A DNA stretch of 63,622 nt from Verrucomicrobiales bacterium (GCA_016795385.1 JAEUHI010000091.1:1-63622); one strand, 5' to 3'. Counted from the stretch's first letter, positions 9,002-18,739 are shown. Made by a program: numbers and translations. The notes: generated from the letters alone by a model not told the origin.

Positions 9002-9415
9002 TCAGACTGATTTGAACGGATTGAAGACTTTCACCCCGTCGAAATCCTGACCATCATTCAGATCTTCCGAAAAAACGGTATCGCAGCCCGCGATCCGGGC
9101 CGCTTCGATGATTGCAGCGTCCCAGTAAGAGATTTGCCATCTCTCTCTGGCGGCAAGAGCTGCGTCGAGCAGGTGGATGCTTCCTTCTATCACCGGGAAG
9201 CGCTTCCAACTCTCGATCAGGCACACGGCTTCCTCATGCGTCAGTGCGTCGGATCGCGAAGGTCGTGTTGCCTGGACGTAGAACTCCTGAAGCACCTGGG
9301 TGGAAAGAAACAGATCGTCTCGATGCAGAATCTCTGCGGCGATTTCCTGCTTGAATCGCTCCTTTGGGTCGAGGCTGACCCGATAGAGAAGAAGATTCGT
9401 GTCAACGAAGGGCAT
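9002..9415 (-). CDS. PIN-domain toxin (VapC-like)
   Basis: This 137-residue single-domain PIN protein has the conserved acidic residues in order: VDTN near residue 5, a glutamate in LQEFYVQ, an aspartate in SYWDAAIIEAA, and a later aspartate in FSEDL. PIN toxins are Mg-dependent ribonucleases that usually cleave tRNA or rRNA. It overlaps its antitoxin (9402-9656) by 14 bp and lies downstream of it, the usual order for vapBC. Target RNA is unknown. Confidence 0.88.
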   Translation of the reverse strand: MPFVDTNLLLYRVSLDPKERFKQEIAAEILHRDDLFLSTQVLQEFYVQATRPSRSDALTHEEAVCLIESWKRFPVIEGSIHLLDAALAARERWQISYWDAAIIEAARIAGCDTVFSEDLNDGQDFDGVKVFNPFKSV

Positions 9416-9656
9416 TGCGATCGTGAAGTTCGGCCCGCGACAATCGGTCCGAAGCGGAGAAGCGGATTCCTCGCTCGCGAATCTTCGCGACGGTATCCTC
9501 CTCGAGGCGCTTCAAATCTCCAAAGTCGCCTTTTCGGGTCGTAAAACCCACGATCAGTTCACGCACGATTACGGGAAGTGACTTGTCCAATTCCGTGGCG
9601 CGCGCCTCGGCACGTTGGTAGAGATCATCTTCGACCGAGACAGTGATCTGCTTCAT
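9402..9656 (-). CDS. Ribbon-helix-helix-type antitoxin partner of the PIN toxin
   Basis: This 84-residue protein starts MKQITVSVEDDLYQRAEARA, a typical ribbon-helix-helix beta strand and helix for operator binding, followed by an acidic and basic tail that would wrap the toxin. The ATG at 9656 is chosen because the RHH fold begins there; the longer upstream reading has no domain. It overlaps the toxin by 14 bp. Autoregulation is expected from the family, but no clear palindrome was seen upstream. Confidence 0.8.
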   Translation of the reverse strand: MKQITVSVEDDLYQRAEARATELDKSLPVIVRELIVGFTTRKGDFGDLKRLEEDTVAKIRERGIRFSASDRLSRAELHDRNALR

Positions 9657-9782
9657 GGAGACACGATCTTTTCCGGTTCGCCCTTTGTCAAGCAGACTGC
9701 GGGCGTCGGACCTGCGACAGATCTTGCCAAACCAGCGCGAAACGGGACCGTTTGACCATTGTTCGCCGTAACCTTTCAACCG

Positions 9783-12512
9783 ATGTCCGCCCCACCATCC
9801 ATCCCTCTCACCCTCGACAACGCCGACGCGTGCGTCGCGGATCTCGGGCTGTGGTTGGACCCGCATCGGGCGCGGGAATTCGCCTTCGTCTCCCACGCCC
9901 ACGCCGATCATTTCGCACCGCATGGACGCATCCTTTGCTCGACGCCGACACGTCGGCTCATCGAGGCGCGGTATGGCGCCGCGGCGGAGCGCGCCGGCAT
10001 TCTCGATCTGGCCTTCGGCGAATCGATCGAACTCGACGGCCATCGGATCGAGCTCCTCCCGGCCGGACACATCCCGGGCTCGGCGATGCTCTTTCTCGAA
10101 CGTCTCGATGATGGGGCGACGCTATTGCATTCCGGCGATTTCAAGACCCGCGCCGCCGCCGGAGCCGAGAGGCATCAAGTGCGTCACGCCGACACGCTCA
10201 TCATGGAGACGACCTTCGGCCTGCCGAAGTTCCGCTTTCCGCCGGGTGACGAAGTGCTCGCGGCGATGGTGAAATTCGCGGTCGAGGCCATCGAGGACGG
10301 GGAGATTCCGATCTTCATGGCCTATGCCCTCGGCAAGGCGCAGGAGATCCTCATCGCTCTCCACAAACGAGCTCCCGGGCTGCGCTTTCAGGTGCATGAG
10401 TCGGTCGCGAAAATGAACGAAGCGGTGGCGTCCCTCGGCTATCCGGTGCCGGAATGTGATCGCTTCAATCCGAAGGAACGCAGCCCTGAAGGCCACGTCG
10501 TGATCGTGCCGCCGAATGCGGGACGCAGTCTCGCGGTGCGCCGGCTGCGCAAGTCGGTCCGCCTCGCCATGGTGAGCGGCTGGGGCATGGAGCCGGGGGC
10601 TAAATTCCGCTATCAATGCGACGAGGTCTTTCCGCTCTCCGATCACGCCGGCTATGACGATCTCGTCTCCTTTGTCGAGGCGGTCGCCCCCTCGCGGGTC
10701 CTCACGATCCACGGCTATGCGGGCGAGTTTGCCTCCGATCTGAGGCGTCGCGGCGTCGAGGCGTGGCCGCTCTTCGGCGAGACGCAGCTCGAGTTGGAGT
10801 CCCTCGTGGCCGGGACTTCGTTGGTGGCTTTGACAGGGTCGGGTGAGGCACTTGACCCTGTTGGGTCGCACTCCGGCTTCGGTGCTTTCACGGATCTCTG
10901 TGGGCGGATCGCCGCTCTCACCGGAAAACTGAAAAAGCGGGGGATTCTCGCCACCTATCTGGCTTCGCTCCCGGGAGAGGATCTCGAAACCGCGGTGCGA
11001 TTTCTCGCGGCATGTCCGTTCCCAAAGGAGGAGGGAATCCGGGCGGCGAACGTGGGTTGGGCGATCATCCGTCAGGCGCTCCTGGATCTGAGCGGACTCA
11101 CCCTCGCCCAACTCCGCCAGGTCTCCGCCTCGCAGGCCGATGCGGCGCGCACGACCTATCTGATCCTGCAGGGACGCACCGCGCCGGAGCCTCGCGGTCT
11201 CGAGGAAGTCAGCAATTTCCTCCGGGAACTCGCACGGGAGCAGGGTCAGACGGCGAAATTGCGCCGGTTGCGTGTGCTTTTGTCAGGACTGACTCCGGCG
11301 GAAGGCGCCCTTGTCGTGGGCATCCTCACCGGCGACCTGCGCATCGGCTTGAAGGAAGGCTTGCTCGAGGAGGCGATCGCCGAAGCCTTCGGGCGCGACC
11401 CGTCGGCGGTGCGCGAGGCGAACATGCTTCTCGGCGATCTCGGCGAAACGGCGCGCCTCGCGAAAGAAGATCGTCTCGGCGAAGCCGGGGCGACGTGGTT
11501 CACGCCGATCCGGGTGATGTTGGCGAGTCCCGAGGAGGATGCCGAGGCGATCGTGGCGCGCCACGGTGGAGATGGCCGGGTCCTTTGGCTCGAGGACAAA
11601 TTCGACGGGATCCGCGCCCAGCTCCATCGCCGGGGCGAAGAGGTGGGGATCTACTCGCGCGATCTTCGCCCGCTCCACACCGAGTTCCCCGAACTCGTCG
11701 AGGCGGCGCGTTCGCTCGATCACGATGTGATCCTCGACGGTGAGATCATCGCCTATGCCGAAGGGAAGAAGCTCACCTTCTTCGATCTGCAGAAACGCCT
11801 TGGTCGCCGCGACAGCCGTCTCGACCAGGGCGATCTCTTTTTTGGCGAAGCGGTGCCGGTGAAATTCGTCGCGTTCGATCTGCTGGGTATCGGCGGAAAA
11901 GGATGGCTCGATCGCCCTCTCACGGAACGGCGTGGGGCCTTGGAATCGCTCTCGCTCCCTGCCGGGCTCGACCGTTGCGAGGTCGTTCGTGCCAGGACGG
12001 CAGCCGAGGTGGACGAGGCCTTCAACGCCGCGAAGCGCCGCGGCAACGAAGGGCTCATCGCGAAGGAGCCGGCGAGCATCTACACGCCGGGACGGCGCGG
12101 CAAGCAATGGCTGAAGCTGAAAAAGGCGATGCCGACACTCGACGTGGTCGTGGTCAAGGCGCAGCAGGGACACGGCAAACGTGCCCACGTCCTGAGTGAT
12201 TATACCTTCGCGGTGCGTGATGAGGAAAGCGGTGGGCTGCGGGTGATCGGCAAAGCTTATTCAGGGCTCACCGATGCCGAGATCGAGGAATTGACCGCGC
12301 ATTTCCGCGAACGCACGGTGGAGAAGGTCCGCTCCGTCCATGTCGTCGAGCCCGATACGGTGCTGGAGATCGCCTTCGATTCGATCCAGGCGAGCAAGCG
12401 CCACGACTCGGGGCTGTCGCTGCGCTTTCCGAGGATCAAGGCGATCCGCCGCGACAAGACACCCGGGGAGATCGACACGCTGGCCTACGCGCGGAAATTG
12501 GCCGGTTTATGA
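9783..12512 (+). CDS. Fused MBL-fold DNA exonuclease and ATP-dependent DNA ligase
   Basis: This 909-residue protein joins two proteins that are usually separate neighbours. Residues 1-340 are a metallo-beta-lactamase/beta-CASP nuclease with the metal motif HAHADH at 38-43. Residues about 370-909 are an LigB-type ATP-dependent ligase: a DNA-binding region, the adenylation motif EDKFDGIR with Lys606, DGEIIAY, a VAFDLLGI block, EGLIAKEP and WLKLKK. In many bacteria 'ligase-associated exonuclease', ligase and a DEXH helicase form a DNA-repair cluster; no helicase gene is nearby here. The protein is inferred to process and seal DNA breaks. ATG 9783 is used; an upstream in-frame alternative exists at 9759. 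It is convergent with the next gene, 4 bp apart. Confidence 0.92.
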   Translation: MSAPPSIPLTLDNADACVADLGLWLDPHRAREFAFVSHAHADHFAPHGRILCSTPTRRLIEARYGAAAERAGILDLAFGESIELDGHRIELLPAGHIPGSAMLFLERLDDGATLLHSGDFKTRAAAGAERHQVRHADTLIMETTFGLPKFRFPPGDEVLAAMVKFAVEAIEDGEIPIFMAYALGKAQEILIALHKRAPGLRFQVHESVAKMNEAVASLGYPVPECDRFNPKERSPEGHVVIVPPNAGRSLAVRRLRKSVRLAMVSGWGMEPGAKFRYQCDEVFPLSDHAGYDDLVSFVEAVAPSRVLTIHGYAGEFASDLRRRGVEAWPLFGETQLELESLVAGTSLVALTGSGEALDPVGSHSGFGAFTDLCGRIAALTGKLKKRGILATYLASLPGEDLETAVRFLAACPFPKEEGIRAANVGWAIIRQALLDLSGLTLAQLRQVSASQADAARTTYLILQGRTAPEPRGLEEVSNFLRELAREQGQTAKLRRLRVLLSGLTPAEGALVVGILTGDLRIGLKEGLLEEAIAEAFGRDPSAVREANMLLGDLGETARLAKEDRLGEAGATWFTPIRVMLASPEEDAEAIVARHGGDGRVLWLEDKFDGIRAQLHRRGEEVGIYSRDLRPLHTEFPELVEAARSLDHDVILDGEIIAYAEGKKLTFFDLQKRLGRRDSRLDQGDLFFGEAVPVKFVAFDLLGIGGKGWLDRPLTERRGALESLSLPAGLDRCEVVRARTAAEVDEAFNAAKRRGNEGLIAKEPASIYTPGRRGKQWLKLKKAMPTLDVVVVKAQQGHGKRAHVLSDYTFAVRDEESGGLRVIGKAYSGLTDAEIEELTAHFRERTVEKVRSVHVVEPDTVLEIAFDSIQASKRHDSGLSLRFPRIKAIRRDKTPGEIDTLAYARKLAGL

Positions 12513-12516
12513 GGGA

Positions 12517-13542
12517 TCAGGGCACGGCGGATCCGCCACGGAATACCTCGAACTGGCGATGGGGTTTCGTCGCTTTTTCCACGATGAATCCGGGCCGCTT
12601 CGCGAAGTCCTCCGCGATGTGGGTGGCTTTGTCAGGGTCGACTTCACCCGCGTGGGCATGAAGGAGATAACGCAGCACGAGTGGCTTCGACTTCTTGATC
12701 GTCCATGGTTCGCGCTGGCAGAAGGAGGCGCCCATCCACCCGTCGTCGCGCACATGCCACGGAGTCGGATAGCGTGGACTGGACGGGTGATCGTGGAAGG
12801 TGATGCCTTCGACGACGGTCTTGCGCTCGGATCCGGTGCCGGAGGTGACGGGGCCCGAGTAGTCCACCCAGGCGGCGGTGGTTTCGAAAATCGCCTTCTC
12901 GCCCCAGGTGCCCTCGCTGCTCGTCAGTTCACCGCCGCCAAAATGGTGGCTGACGCTTTTTGCGACGCGCACGGCGAAGAGGCCGAAATTCGACTTGTCC
13001 AAGGTGACCGTCTCTCTTCCGGCTCCCGGACGCAGGGTGATCTGGATTTCGAGAAGATGTTCGTTGTTCTCCAACGGGATCGATGCCGCGACGAGTTCCT
13101 GGTCGATCAACTCCGAGCCGGATTCGTCGTACCATCCGAGGGAGGTGGCCATGATCGATTCGCCGTCTCCATCCTCATAGGCGAACCAGAGCTTTTGACG
13201 CACGCGGGCCTGGGTGTTTTCCGACCAGAAATCGATGCCCTCGACCTTGGCGTGGGCGAACCAGATCGATCGATGATGATCGTGGTTCTGGGCTCCGGGA
13301 TGGCCCATGCGGGTGAGGGAGACGCCGGAAGGTCCATTGAAGGGATAAAAGAAAGGACGGGGATACTTCGGATCGAAGTGCCAGCGGGTGACTTCGCGGC
13401 CTTCGTGGAGAAAGGAGACCTGATGATCGGGGAGCGGCAGCAATTCGCAGCGTGGAGCCTTGCCCCCACCGCTCGCGGGGTCGGCTGCATCGACCGGGCC
13501 GACGAGGAGAATCAGGAGGAGCAGGGCAAGTCCGCGTTTCAT
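12517..13542 (-). CDS. PmoA-family secreted protein
   Basis: This 341-residue protein has a signal peptide (MKRGLALLLLILLVGPVDA), which decides the ATG at 13542; a longer frame reaches 13683. The blocks PYFYPF-like (RPFFYPFNGPSG), GHPGAQNHDHHRSIWFAH and HDHPSSPRYPTPWHVR are characteristic of the family annotated 'PmoA' (DUF6807), widespread in Verrucomicrobia and Planctomycetes. Despite the name there is no evidence for methane oxidation; a galactose-mutarotase-like beta-sandwich and a carbohydrate role are inferred. It is divergent from a secreted mutarotase gene, which fits carbohydrate metabolism. Confidence 0.85.
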   Translation of the reverse strand: MKRGLALLLLILLVGPVDAADPASGGGKAPRCELLPLPDHQVSFLHEGREVTRWHFDPKYPRPFFYPFNGPSGVSLTRMGHPGAQNHDHHRSIWFAHAKVEGIDFWSENTQARVRQKLWFAYEDGDGESIMATSLGWYDESGSELIDQELVAASIPLENNEHLLEIQITLRPGAGRETVTLDKSNFGLFAVRVAKSVSHHFGGGELTSSEGTWGEKAIFETTAAWVDYSGPVTSGTGSERKTVVEGITFHDHPSSPRYPTPWHVRDDGWMGASFCQREPWTIKKSKPLVLRYLLHAHAGEVDPDKATHIAEDFAKRPGFIVEKATKPHRQFEVFRGGSAVP

Positions 13543-13681
13543 GACCCCATCCAAGCGAAAAGCGTCGTCCGGGGCAAGGGCGTGATCGGGGATGGGGCGG
13601 CCGGATGTGAAACTATTCAGCGATATCGCACCTCCGTCGTTGACGGAACCCGCCTTTTTGCTGTTGAATCCCGCCAAACCC

Positions 13682-14821
13682 ATGAGAACCCCTTTCCTCG
13701 TTTCCTCCCTGATTTTGATGAGCGCACTTTTCCCCCAATCTTCCCGGGCCGGGATCGCCGAGGCCGTCTACGGCAAAATGCCCGACGGCCGCGAGGTGAA
13801 AATCTGGACGCTGACCAACGCCTCCGGCATGGAGGCGAAGGTGACGGAATACGGCGCCATCCTCGTTTCCTTGAAGGCTCCTGACAAAACCGGAAAACTC
13901 GCGGACATCACGCACGGCTATGACACGCTCGAGGGGTGGCTGACGAACAGCTCCTACTTCGGGGCGACGGTGGGGCGCTTCGGCAACCGCATCGCGAATG
14001 GAAAATTCTCCCTCGATGGCAAGGAATACACCCTCGTGACGAACAATGATCCGGGTGGCATTCCCTGCGCCCTTCATGGCGGCACCGAAGGTTTCTGCAA
14101 GAAGCTCTGGAAAGGCGAAGGATTCTCCGGCGACTCCGGCAGCGGAGTGAAGCTGGCTTACACCAGCGCCGATGGTGAGGAAGGTTATCCGGGAGAGCTC
14201 AGCGTCGAGGTCACCTACACGCTGACGGATCAAAACGAACTCGTCTGGGAAGCCAAGGCCACGACGAAGGCACCCACCGTGCTCAACATTGTGCACCACA
14301 CCTACTGGAACCTCAGCGGCGATCCGACCACGAGCATCAATGACCACGAGATGACGATCTACGCCGGTCATTACCTGCCGACCAACGCGGGACTCATCCC
14401 CACCGGCGACAAGGCCCCGGTGGAAGGCACCCCGCTCGACTTCCGCGAACCCACCGTGATCGGTAAGCGCGTGGAGGATGGCTTCGAGGCGCTGAAACTC
14501 GCCGGTGGCTACGACCATGCCTGGGTCCTCGATGGCACGCCCGACGGAGGACTCGTCCGCGCCGCCCGTGTGCGCGATCCTGAAAGCGGACGTGTCATGA
14601 CGGTCTCGACGAACCAGCCGGCGGTGCAGTTCTACGGAGGCAATTTCCTCGACGGCACCACCACCGGCAAAGGTGGCGTGAAATACCAGCATCGCACCGC
14701 CCTTTGTCTCGAGACGGAAAACTGGCCCGACGCTCCGAACAATCCGAAGGCGCCCTCCGCCGTGCTGCGGCCCGGCGAGACCTACTATCACAAGATGGTG
14801 CATACGTTCTCGGCCGAGTGA
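13682..14821 (+). CDS. galM: Aldose 1-epimerase (mutarotase), exported
   Basis: This 379-residue protein interconverts alpha and beta anomers of aldoses. A signal peptide (about residues 1-23) sets the start at 13682 and indicates a periplasmic location. Family motifs are visible: GATVGRFGNRIANG, ALHGGTEG, VLNIVHHTYWNLSG with the catalytic histidine, and LETENWPDAPNNP with the catalytic glutamate near the end. A sodium/sugar symporter starts 49 bp downstream, so the pair probably converts and then imports a sugar, as in the Vibrio sglT-galM arrangement. Confidence 0.95.
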   Translation: MRTPFLVSSLILMSALFPQSSRAGIAEAVYGKMPDGREVKIWTLTNASGMEAKVTEYGAILVSLKAPDKTGKLADITHGYDTLEGWLTNSSYFGATVGRFGNRIANGKFSLDGKEYTLVTNNDPGGIPCALHGGTEGFCKKLWKGEGFSGDSGSGVKLAYTSADGEEGYPGELSVEVTYTLTDQNELVWEAKATTKAPTVLNIVHHTYWNLSGDPTTSINDHEMTIYAGHYLPTNAGLIPTGDKAPVEGTPLDFREPTVIGKRVEDGFEALKLAGGYDHAWVLDGTPDGGLVRAARVRDPESGRVMTVSTNQPAVQFYGGNFLDGTTTGKGGVKYQHRTALCLETENWPDAPNNPKAPSAVLRPGETYYHKMVHTFSAE

Positions 14822-14870
14822 TCCGGGGTGAGCCGAACCAAGCGGCGGGACGCCGCTTCTACTTTACAGC

Positions 14871-16478
14871 ATGACTCTTCTCACCTTTCTCTTCTTCACC
14901 GCGCTGGTCGGGGTGCTCACCTGGATTCTCACCCGCAAGGATGATCACGGCACCTCGACGGGCTATTTCCTCGCGGGACGCACCTTGACGGGAGGTTTCA
15001 TCGCGGGGTCCTTGCTCCTGACCAATCTCTCGACCGAGCAGCTCGTCGGATTGAACGGGTCCGCCTTCACCGATGGGATTTCGGTGATGGCGTGGGAGGT
15101 GATCGCCGGCGCCTCGCTCGTGATCATGGCGCTCTTTTTCCTGCCGAAGTATCTGCGCAGCGGCATCGCCACGATCCCCGAGTTTCTCGAGAAGCGTTTC
15201 GACGGTACCACCCGGACGATCACGAGCTTCATCTTCATCCTTGCCTATGCAGTGATCCTGCTGCCCATCATCCTCTATTCGGGGGCGACGGGCCTCACCA
15301 CCATCCTCGATCTGAAAACCCTGACAGGCATCCAGAGCGAGACGACCCTGCTCTGGATCACGGTGTGGTTCATCGGCATCGTCGGATCGATTTACGCGAT
15401 TTTCGGTGGATTGCGCAGCGTCGCGGTCTCGGACACGCTCAATGGTTTCGGACTCCTTGTGGGATCGGTGATGATCACCGTCTTCGCGCTCGGCGCGGTG
15501 GGCGACGGGGGGCTTCTCGAATCGCTCGCGACGGTGAAGGAGGCGCATCCGGAAAAATTCAATTCGCTCGGCGGCAAAGACTCTTCGGTCCCGTTCTCGA
15601 CCCTCTTCACCGGGGTGCTTCTGTTGAACCTCTTTTACTGGACGACGAACCAGCAGATCATCCAGCGCACTTTCGGCGCGACGAACCTGGCCGAGGGGCA
15701 GAAGGGCGTCCTCATCGCGGGGATCTTCAAGGTGCTGGCTCCCCTCGTGCTGGTGCTTCCCGGAGTGATCGCTTTCCACCTTTACGGCACCCGCGAGGGC
15801 TTCAAACCGGATCACGCCTATGGCACGCTCGTCAGCGACGTCCTGCCGAAATGGCTCTCCGGCTTTTTCGCCGCGGTGATGGTGGGCGCGATCCTCAGTT
15901 CCTTCAACTCCGCGCTCAATTCGACCGCGACGCTCTTTTCCCTCGGTGTTTACAAGCATCTCTTCAAACACGACGCCGTCGACGAGAAAAAGGTGATCAA
16001 CAACGGCAAGATCGTCGGCACGGTGATCGCGATTTTTGCGATGAGCACCGCGCCTCTCCTCGCGGGACAGGAGAGTCTCTTCGGTTACCTCCAGAAGATG
16101 AACGCGCTGTATTTCATCCCCATCTTCTCCGTGGTGCTCGCCGGATTCCTCTTCAAACGCGGCGGGGCGCTCGCGGCGAACGTCTCGCTTGTCGCCGGAT
16201 GTATCATCCTCATCCTCGGATATTTCGTGCCGCCTTTCACGACCTGGGCGGAGAAGGTGCACGGGTTCCACTTCATCGGGATCGTTTTCGCGGCGCTCAT
16301 GGTTTTCCAGTTCGTGATGAGCAAGGTCCGGCCCCTGCCGCAGCCGTGGGAGCACCATCACAGCGGCGAGGTCGATCTCACGCCTTGGAAATGGGCGAAG
16401 CCGCTCGGTTTCGGCATCGTCGCCTTCGTGGTGATCCTGTATCTCGCTTTCGCGGATTTCTCGGTGCTGAAAGGGTGA
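14871..16478 (+). CDS. Sodium:solute symporter (SSS/SLC5), probably for a sugar
   Basis: This 535-residue integral membrane protein has about 13-14 hydrophobic segments. It carries the SSS features TNLSTEQLVGLNGSAF, resembling the sugar-binding helix of vSGLT, PKYLRSGIATIPEFL, and a downstream SSFNSALNSTATLFSLGVY block with the sodium-site serines. It would couple Na+ entry to uptake of a sugar across the inner membrane. Co-orientation and 49-bp spacing after galM support a sugar substrate. The following gene starts 58 bp downstream on the same strand. Confidence 0.92.
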   Translation: MTLLTFLFFTALVGVLTWILTRKDDHGTSTGYFLAGRTLTGGFIAGSLLLTNLSTEQLVGLNGSAFTDGISVMAWEVIAGASLVIMALFFLPKYLRSGIATIPEFLEKRFDGTTRTITSFIFILAYAVILLPIILYSGATGLTTILDLKTLTGIQSETTLLWITVWFIGIVGSIYAIFGGLRSVAVSDTLNGFGLLVGSVMITVFALGAVGDGGLLESLATVKEAHPEKFNSLGGKDSSVPFSTLFTGVLLLNLFYWTTNQQIIQRTFGATNLAEGQKGVLIAGIFKVLAPLVLVLPGVIAFHLYGTREGFKPDHAYGTLVSDVLPKWLSGFFAAVMVGAILSSFNSALNSTATLFSLGVYKHLFKHDAVDEKKVINNGKIVGTVIAIFAMSTAPLLAGQESLFGYLQKMNALYFIPIFSVVLAGFLFKRGGALAANVSLVAGCIILILGYFVPPFTTWAEKVHGFHFIGIVFAALMVFQFVMSKVRPLPQPWEHHHSGEVDLTPWKWAKPLGFGIVAFVVILYLAFADFSVLKG

Positions 16479-16536
16479 TTTTGGAGAGGAACGCGGCGGT
16501 GGCCCGGAAACGGGTGTAGGGTGTGGTGAGACCACC

Positions 16537-18078
16537 ATGGACCCCGCCCGCATCGAAGCCCTCCGCGATCCGGCGATCTACCCGGAAAGGGCGGATTCGG
16601 TGGAGATCTTGCAAACTCATCTCTCCGTCGTCGTGCTCTCGGGCGACCGGGCCTACAAGTTCAAGAAGGCGATCCGCCTGCCTTTCGCTGATTTCACTTC
16701 GCTGGAAAAACGCCGCCATTTCTGCAGGGAGGAACTGCGATTGAACCGCCGTCTTTGTCCGGAGATTTATGAAGAAGTCGTGGATCTGTGCGTGAACGAA
16801 GGAGGATACCGCATCGGCGGTGCGGGCAACCTCATCGACCACGCCGTGAGAATGAGGCGCCTCCCGCAGGATCGCATGATGGATGTCCTGTTGGAGCGGG
16901 ACGAGGTGACGATGGCACAGGTCGAGTCGATCGCGAGGCGGGTCGTGGCCTTTCATCGCGGAGCCCTGCGGGGACCGGAGATCGATGAGTGGGGCGATCC
17001 GGAAAAGTTGCGCGATCTCGCCCTGGCCAACTTTTCGGAGAGCCGGGATCATTTCCCGGGCAGGCTTCATTCCATCCTCGCGGCCCGGACCCGTGCCGAT
17101 TTCGAGCGACTCCTGCCCGATCTGCGGAGACGCTTGGCCGCGGGGCTTGTCGTCGATGGGCACGGGGACCTGCATGTGCGGAACATCTGCCTCGTCGATC
17201 CGCCCGCGATCTACGATTGTATCGAATTCAATCCAGGGTTTCGCTGTGCCGATGTCGCGACGGAGCATGCCTTTCTCGTGATGGACCTGCGGTTTCGCGG
17301 GCACACGGAGTTGGCGCGGCGATACCTCGCGACAGTCCTCGCGGAAAGCGGCGACGGAGAGCTGTCGGGAGTCCTGCCGGCGCTGGTCCGCTACCGGGCC
17401 ATGGTGCGGGCCAAGGTTTCGGCCCTTCAGGCGCGAGAACCTGAAGTACCCGAGGCCGATCGCACCGCGGCGGATCTCGAGGCCCGTCGATACCTTCGGT
17501 TTGTGGCGGCGACCTCCGTGGAAGAGGAGGGGCCGCTATGGCTGATTTTCTGCGGACTGCCGGCCTCGGGGAAATCGAGCGTGGCGGAGGCCCTGCACGG
17601 AGCGTCCGGAAAAGCCTGGCCGGTGTTTTCCAGCGACCGCATCCGGAAGGAGCTGGCGGGAGTCGCGCCCTCGGAGCAGCTTTCCGAGTTCTTCTATTCG
17701 GAGGAATTTTCCGATCGCACCTACCGGGCACTGCTCGAGCGGTCGAGCGCCGCAACGGGAGAGCACCGAGTCGTCATTCTCGACGCGAATTTCCGCGAGC
17801 GCCGCGAGCGGTTCCTCGCCCGGGAAGCGGCACGAGCGGCGGGTGCCCGCATCGCGATCCTGCGCGTCGATGCCGGTGAGGAGGTCGTGATCCAACGGCT
17901 CGCTTCGAGAAAGAACGATCCCAACTCGGTGAGCGATGCCGGTCGTGAGGTTTACGAAAAGCTGAAAGCCAGGTACGAGAGGCCGCGGGAGGATGAAGCC
18001 GACAAGCTCATCGCCGTCGATGGCGACCTCGAACCCACGGTCGCGGTGGAGGGGATTCTGGCGGCTCTCCTTGAATAG
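16537..18078 (+). CDS. Bifunctional aminoglycoside-phosphotransferase-like / AAA ATPase protein
   Basis: This 513-residue cytosolic protein has two kinase modules. The N-terminal 320 residues resemble APH/choline kinases, with a catalytic-loop HGDLHVRNICL and a YDCIEFNPGFRCADVATE metal-binding block. The C-terminal 170 residues form a P-loop kinase with Walker A GLPASGKSS at about residue 341 and later arginine-rich lid segments (FRERRERFL). The family is usually annotated 'bifunctional aminoglycoside phosphotransferase/ATP-binding protein'; its substrate is not established and antibiotic resistance should not be assumed. It follows the symporter by 58 bp and may be in its operon. Confidence 0.85.
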   Translation: MDPARIEALRDPAIYPERADSVEILQTHLSVVVLSGDRAYKFKKAIRLPFADFTSLEKRRHFCREELRLNRRLCPEIYEEVVDLCVNEGGYRIGGAGNLIDHAVRMRRLPQDRMMDVLLERDEVTMAQVESIARRVVAFHRGALRGPEIDEWGDPEKLRDLALANFSESRDHFPGRLHSILAARTRADFERLLPDLRRRLAAGLVVDGHGDLHVRNICLVDPPAIYDCIEFNPGFRCADVATEHAFLVMDLRFRGHTELARRYLATVLAESGDGELSGVLPALVRYRAMVRAKVSALQAREPEVPEADRTAADLEARRYLRFVAATSVEEEGPLWLIFCGLPASGKSSVAEALHGASGKAWPVFSSDRIRKELAGVAPSEQLSEFFYSEEFSDRTYRALLERSSAATGEHRVVILDANFRERRERFLAREAARAAGARIAILRVDAGEEVVIQRLASRKNDPNSVSDAGREVYEKLKARYERPREDEADKLIAVDGDLEPTVAVEGILAALLE

Positions 18079-18094
18079 CCGAGCAAGGCAACCT

Positions 18095-18502
18095 TCACGC
18101 CGGGATCAAGAAAGCGCCCGGGATTCCCGCATCGAGCGTGGCGAGCACGGCACCGTGTCGATTGGCCAACGAGAGGAGATGGGCGTCCGTGGACCGGGAA
18201 GGACCGTCGCACCAGGGTGGCAGGGCGATGGTTGAGGAGAGATCGTCGGCGAGGAAGGAATGCTTTGATCCAAGGTTTTTCACCAGTGATTCGAGGCAGT
18301 TGATGGCGTCGTTCACGCTGATGCGTCCGCCGGCCCGCTGGCAGGAGACCCGGATGAATCCCAGTTCCGGGATCGCTGACGTCAGGATACGATCCGAACG
18401 CTTCTTCTTGATGGACTGGATCCAAGTCGCGGCACGACGATGTTCGACATGATCGGCCCAGCCCCAGGCGACGAGCACGTTGACGTCGAGCAGGTAGTTC
18501 AT
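18095..18502 (-). CDS. PIN-domain toxin (VapC-like)
   Basis: This 135-residue PIN protein has acidic residues at LLDVNVLVAWG near the N-terminus, a glutamate in AIPELGFIR, STDAHLLSLA and ATLDAGIPG, matching a Mg-dependent RNase site. It follows its antitoxin with a 4-bp overlap (ATGA, 18499-18502), so they are coupled. It is unrelated in sequence to the PIN protein at 9002-9415 beyond the fold. Convergent with the upstream ATPase gene, 16 bp away. Confidence 0.88.
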   Translation of the reverse strand: MNYLLDVNVLVAWGWADHVEHRRAATWIQSIKKKRSDRILTSAIPELGFIRVSCQRAGGRISVNDAINCLESLVKNLGSKHSFLADDLSSTIALPPWCDGPSRSTDAHLLSLANRHGAVLATLDAGIPGAFLIPA

Positions 18503-18738
18503 GGGAAATCGGAGAGGAGTTCGCGCACGCTTTCGGTTGTCAGCGGCGGTGAGTCCGCGAGCGGGCCGAAGATCTCGGCTCCGGTGATTTCGCAGCGGAC
18601 CTTCGCGACGGGGCCTGATTCCCCGTTGCCGGTGGCCCTCCGACGGAGGTATTCGGAGACGCTGAGGTGTTCGCTACGGGCCCGGTATTGAATGAGCTTC
18701 GCTTCGTCATCGGATACCTTGAAGCTGATCGTCTTCAT
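18499..18738 (-). CDS. Antitoxin of the PIN toxin, ribbon-helix-helix type
   Basis: This 79-residue protein starts MKTISFKVSDDEAKLIQYRA, a likely RHH/MetJ-Arc DNA-binding segment, followed by SVSEYLRRRA and an acidic C-terminus suited to toxin binding. The ATG at 18738 is chosen because a perfect palindrome ends one base upstream and the fold begins here; a longer frame reaches 18774. It overlaps the toxin by 4 bp. Confidence 0.8.
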   Translation of the reverse strand: MKTISFKVSDDEAKLIQYRARSEHLSVSEYLRRRATGNGESGPVAKVRCEITGAEIFGPLADSPPLTTESVRELLSDFP

Positions 18739-18739
18739 G

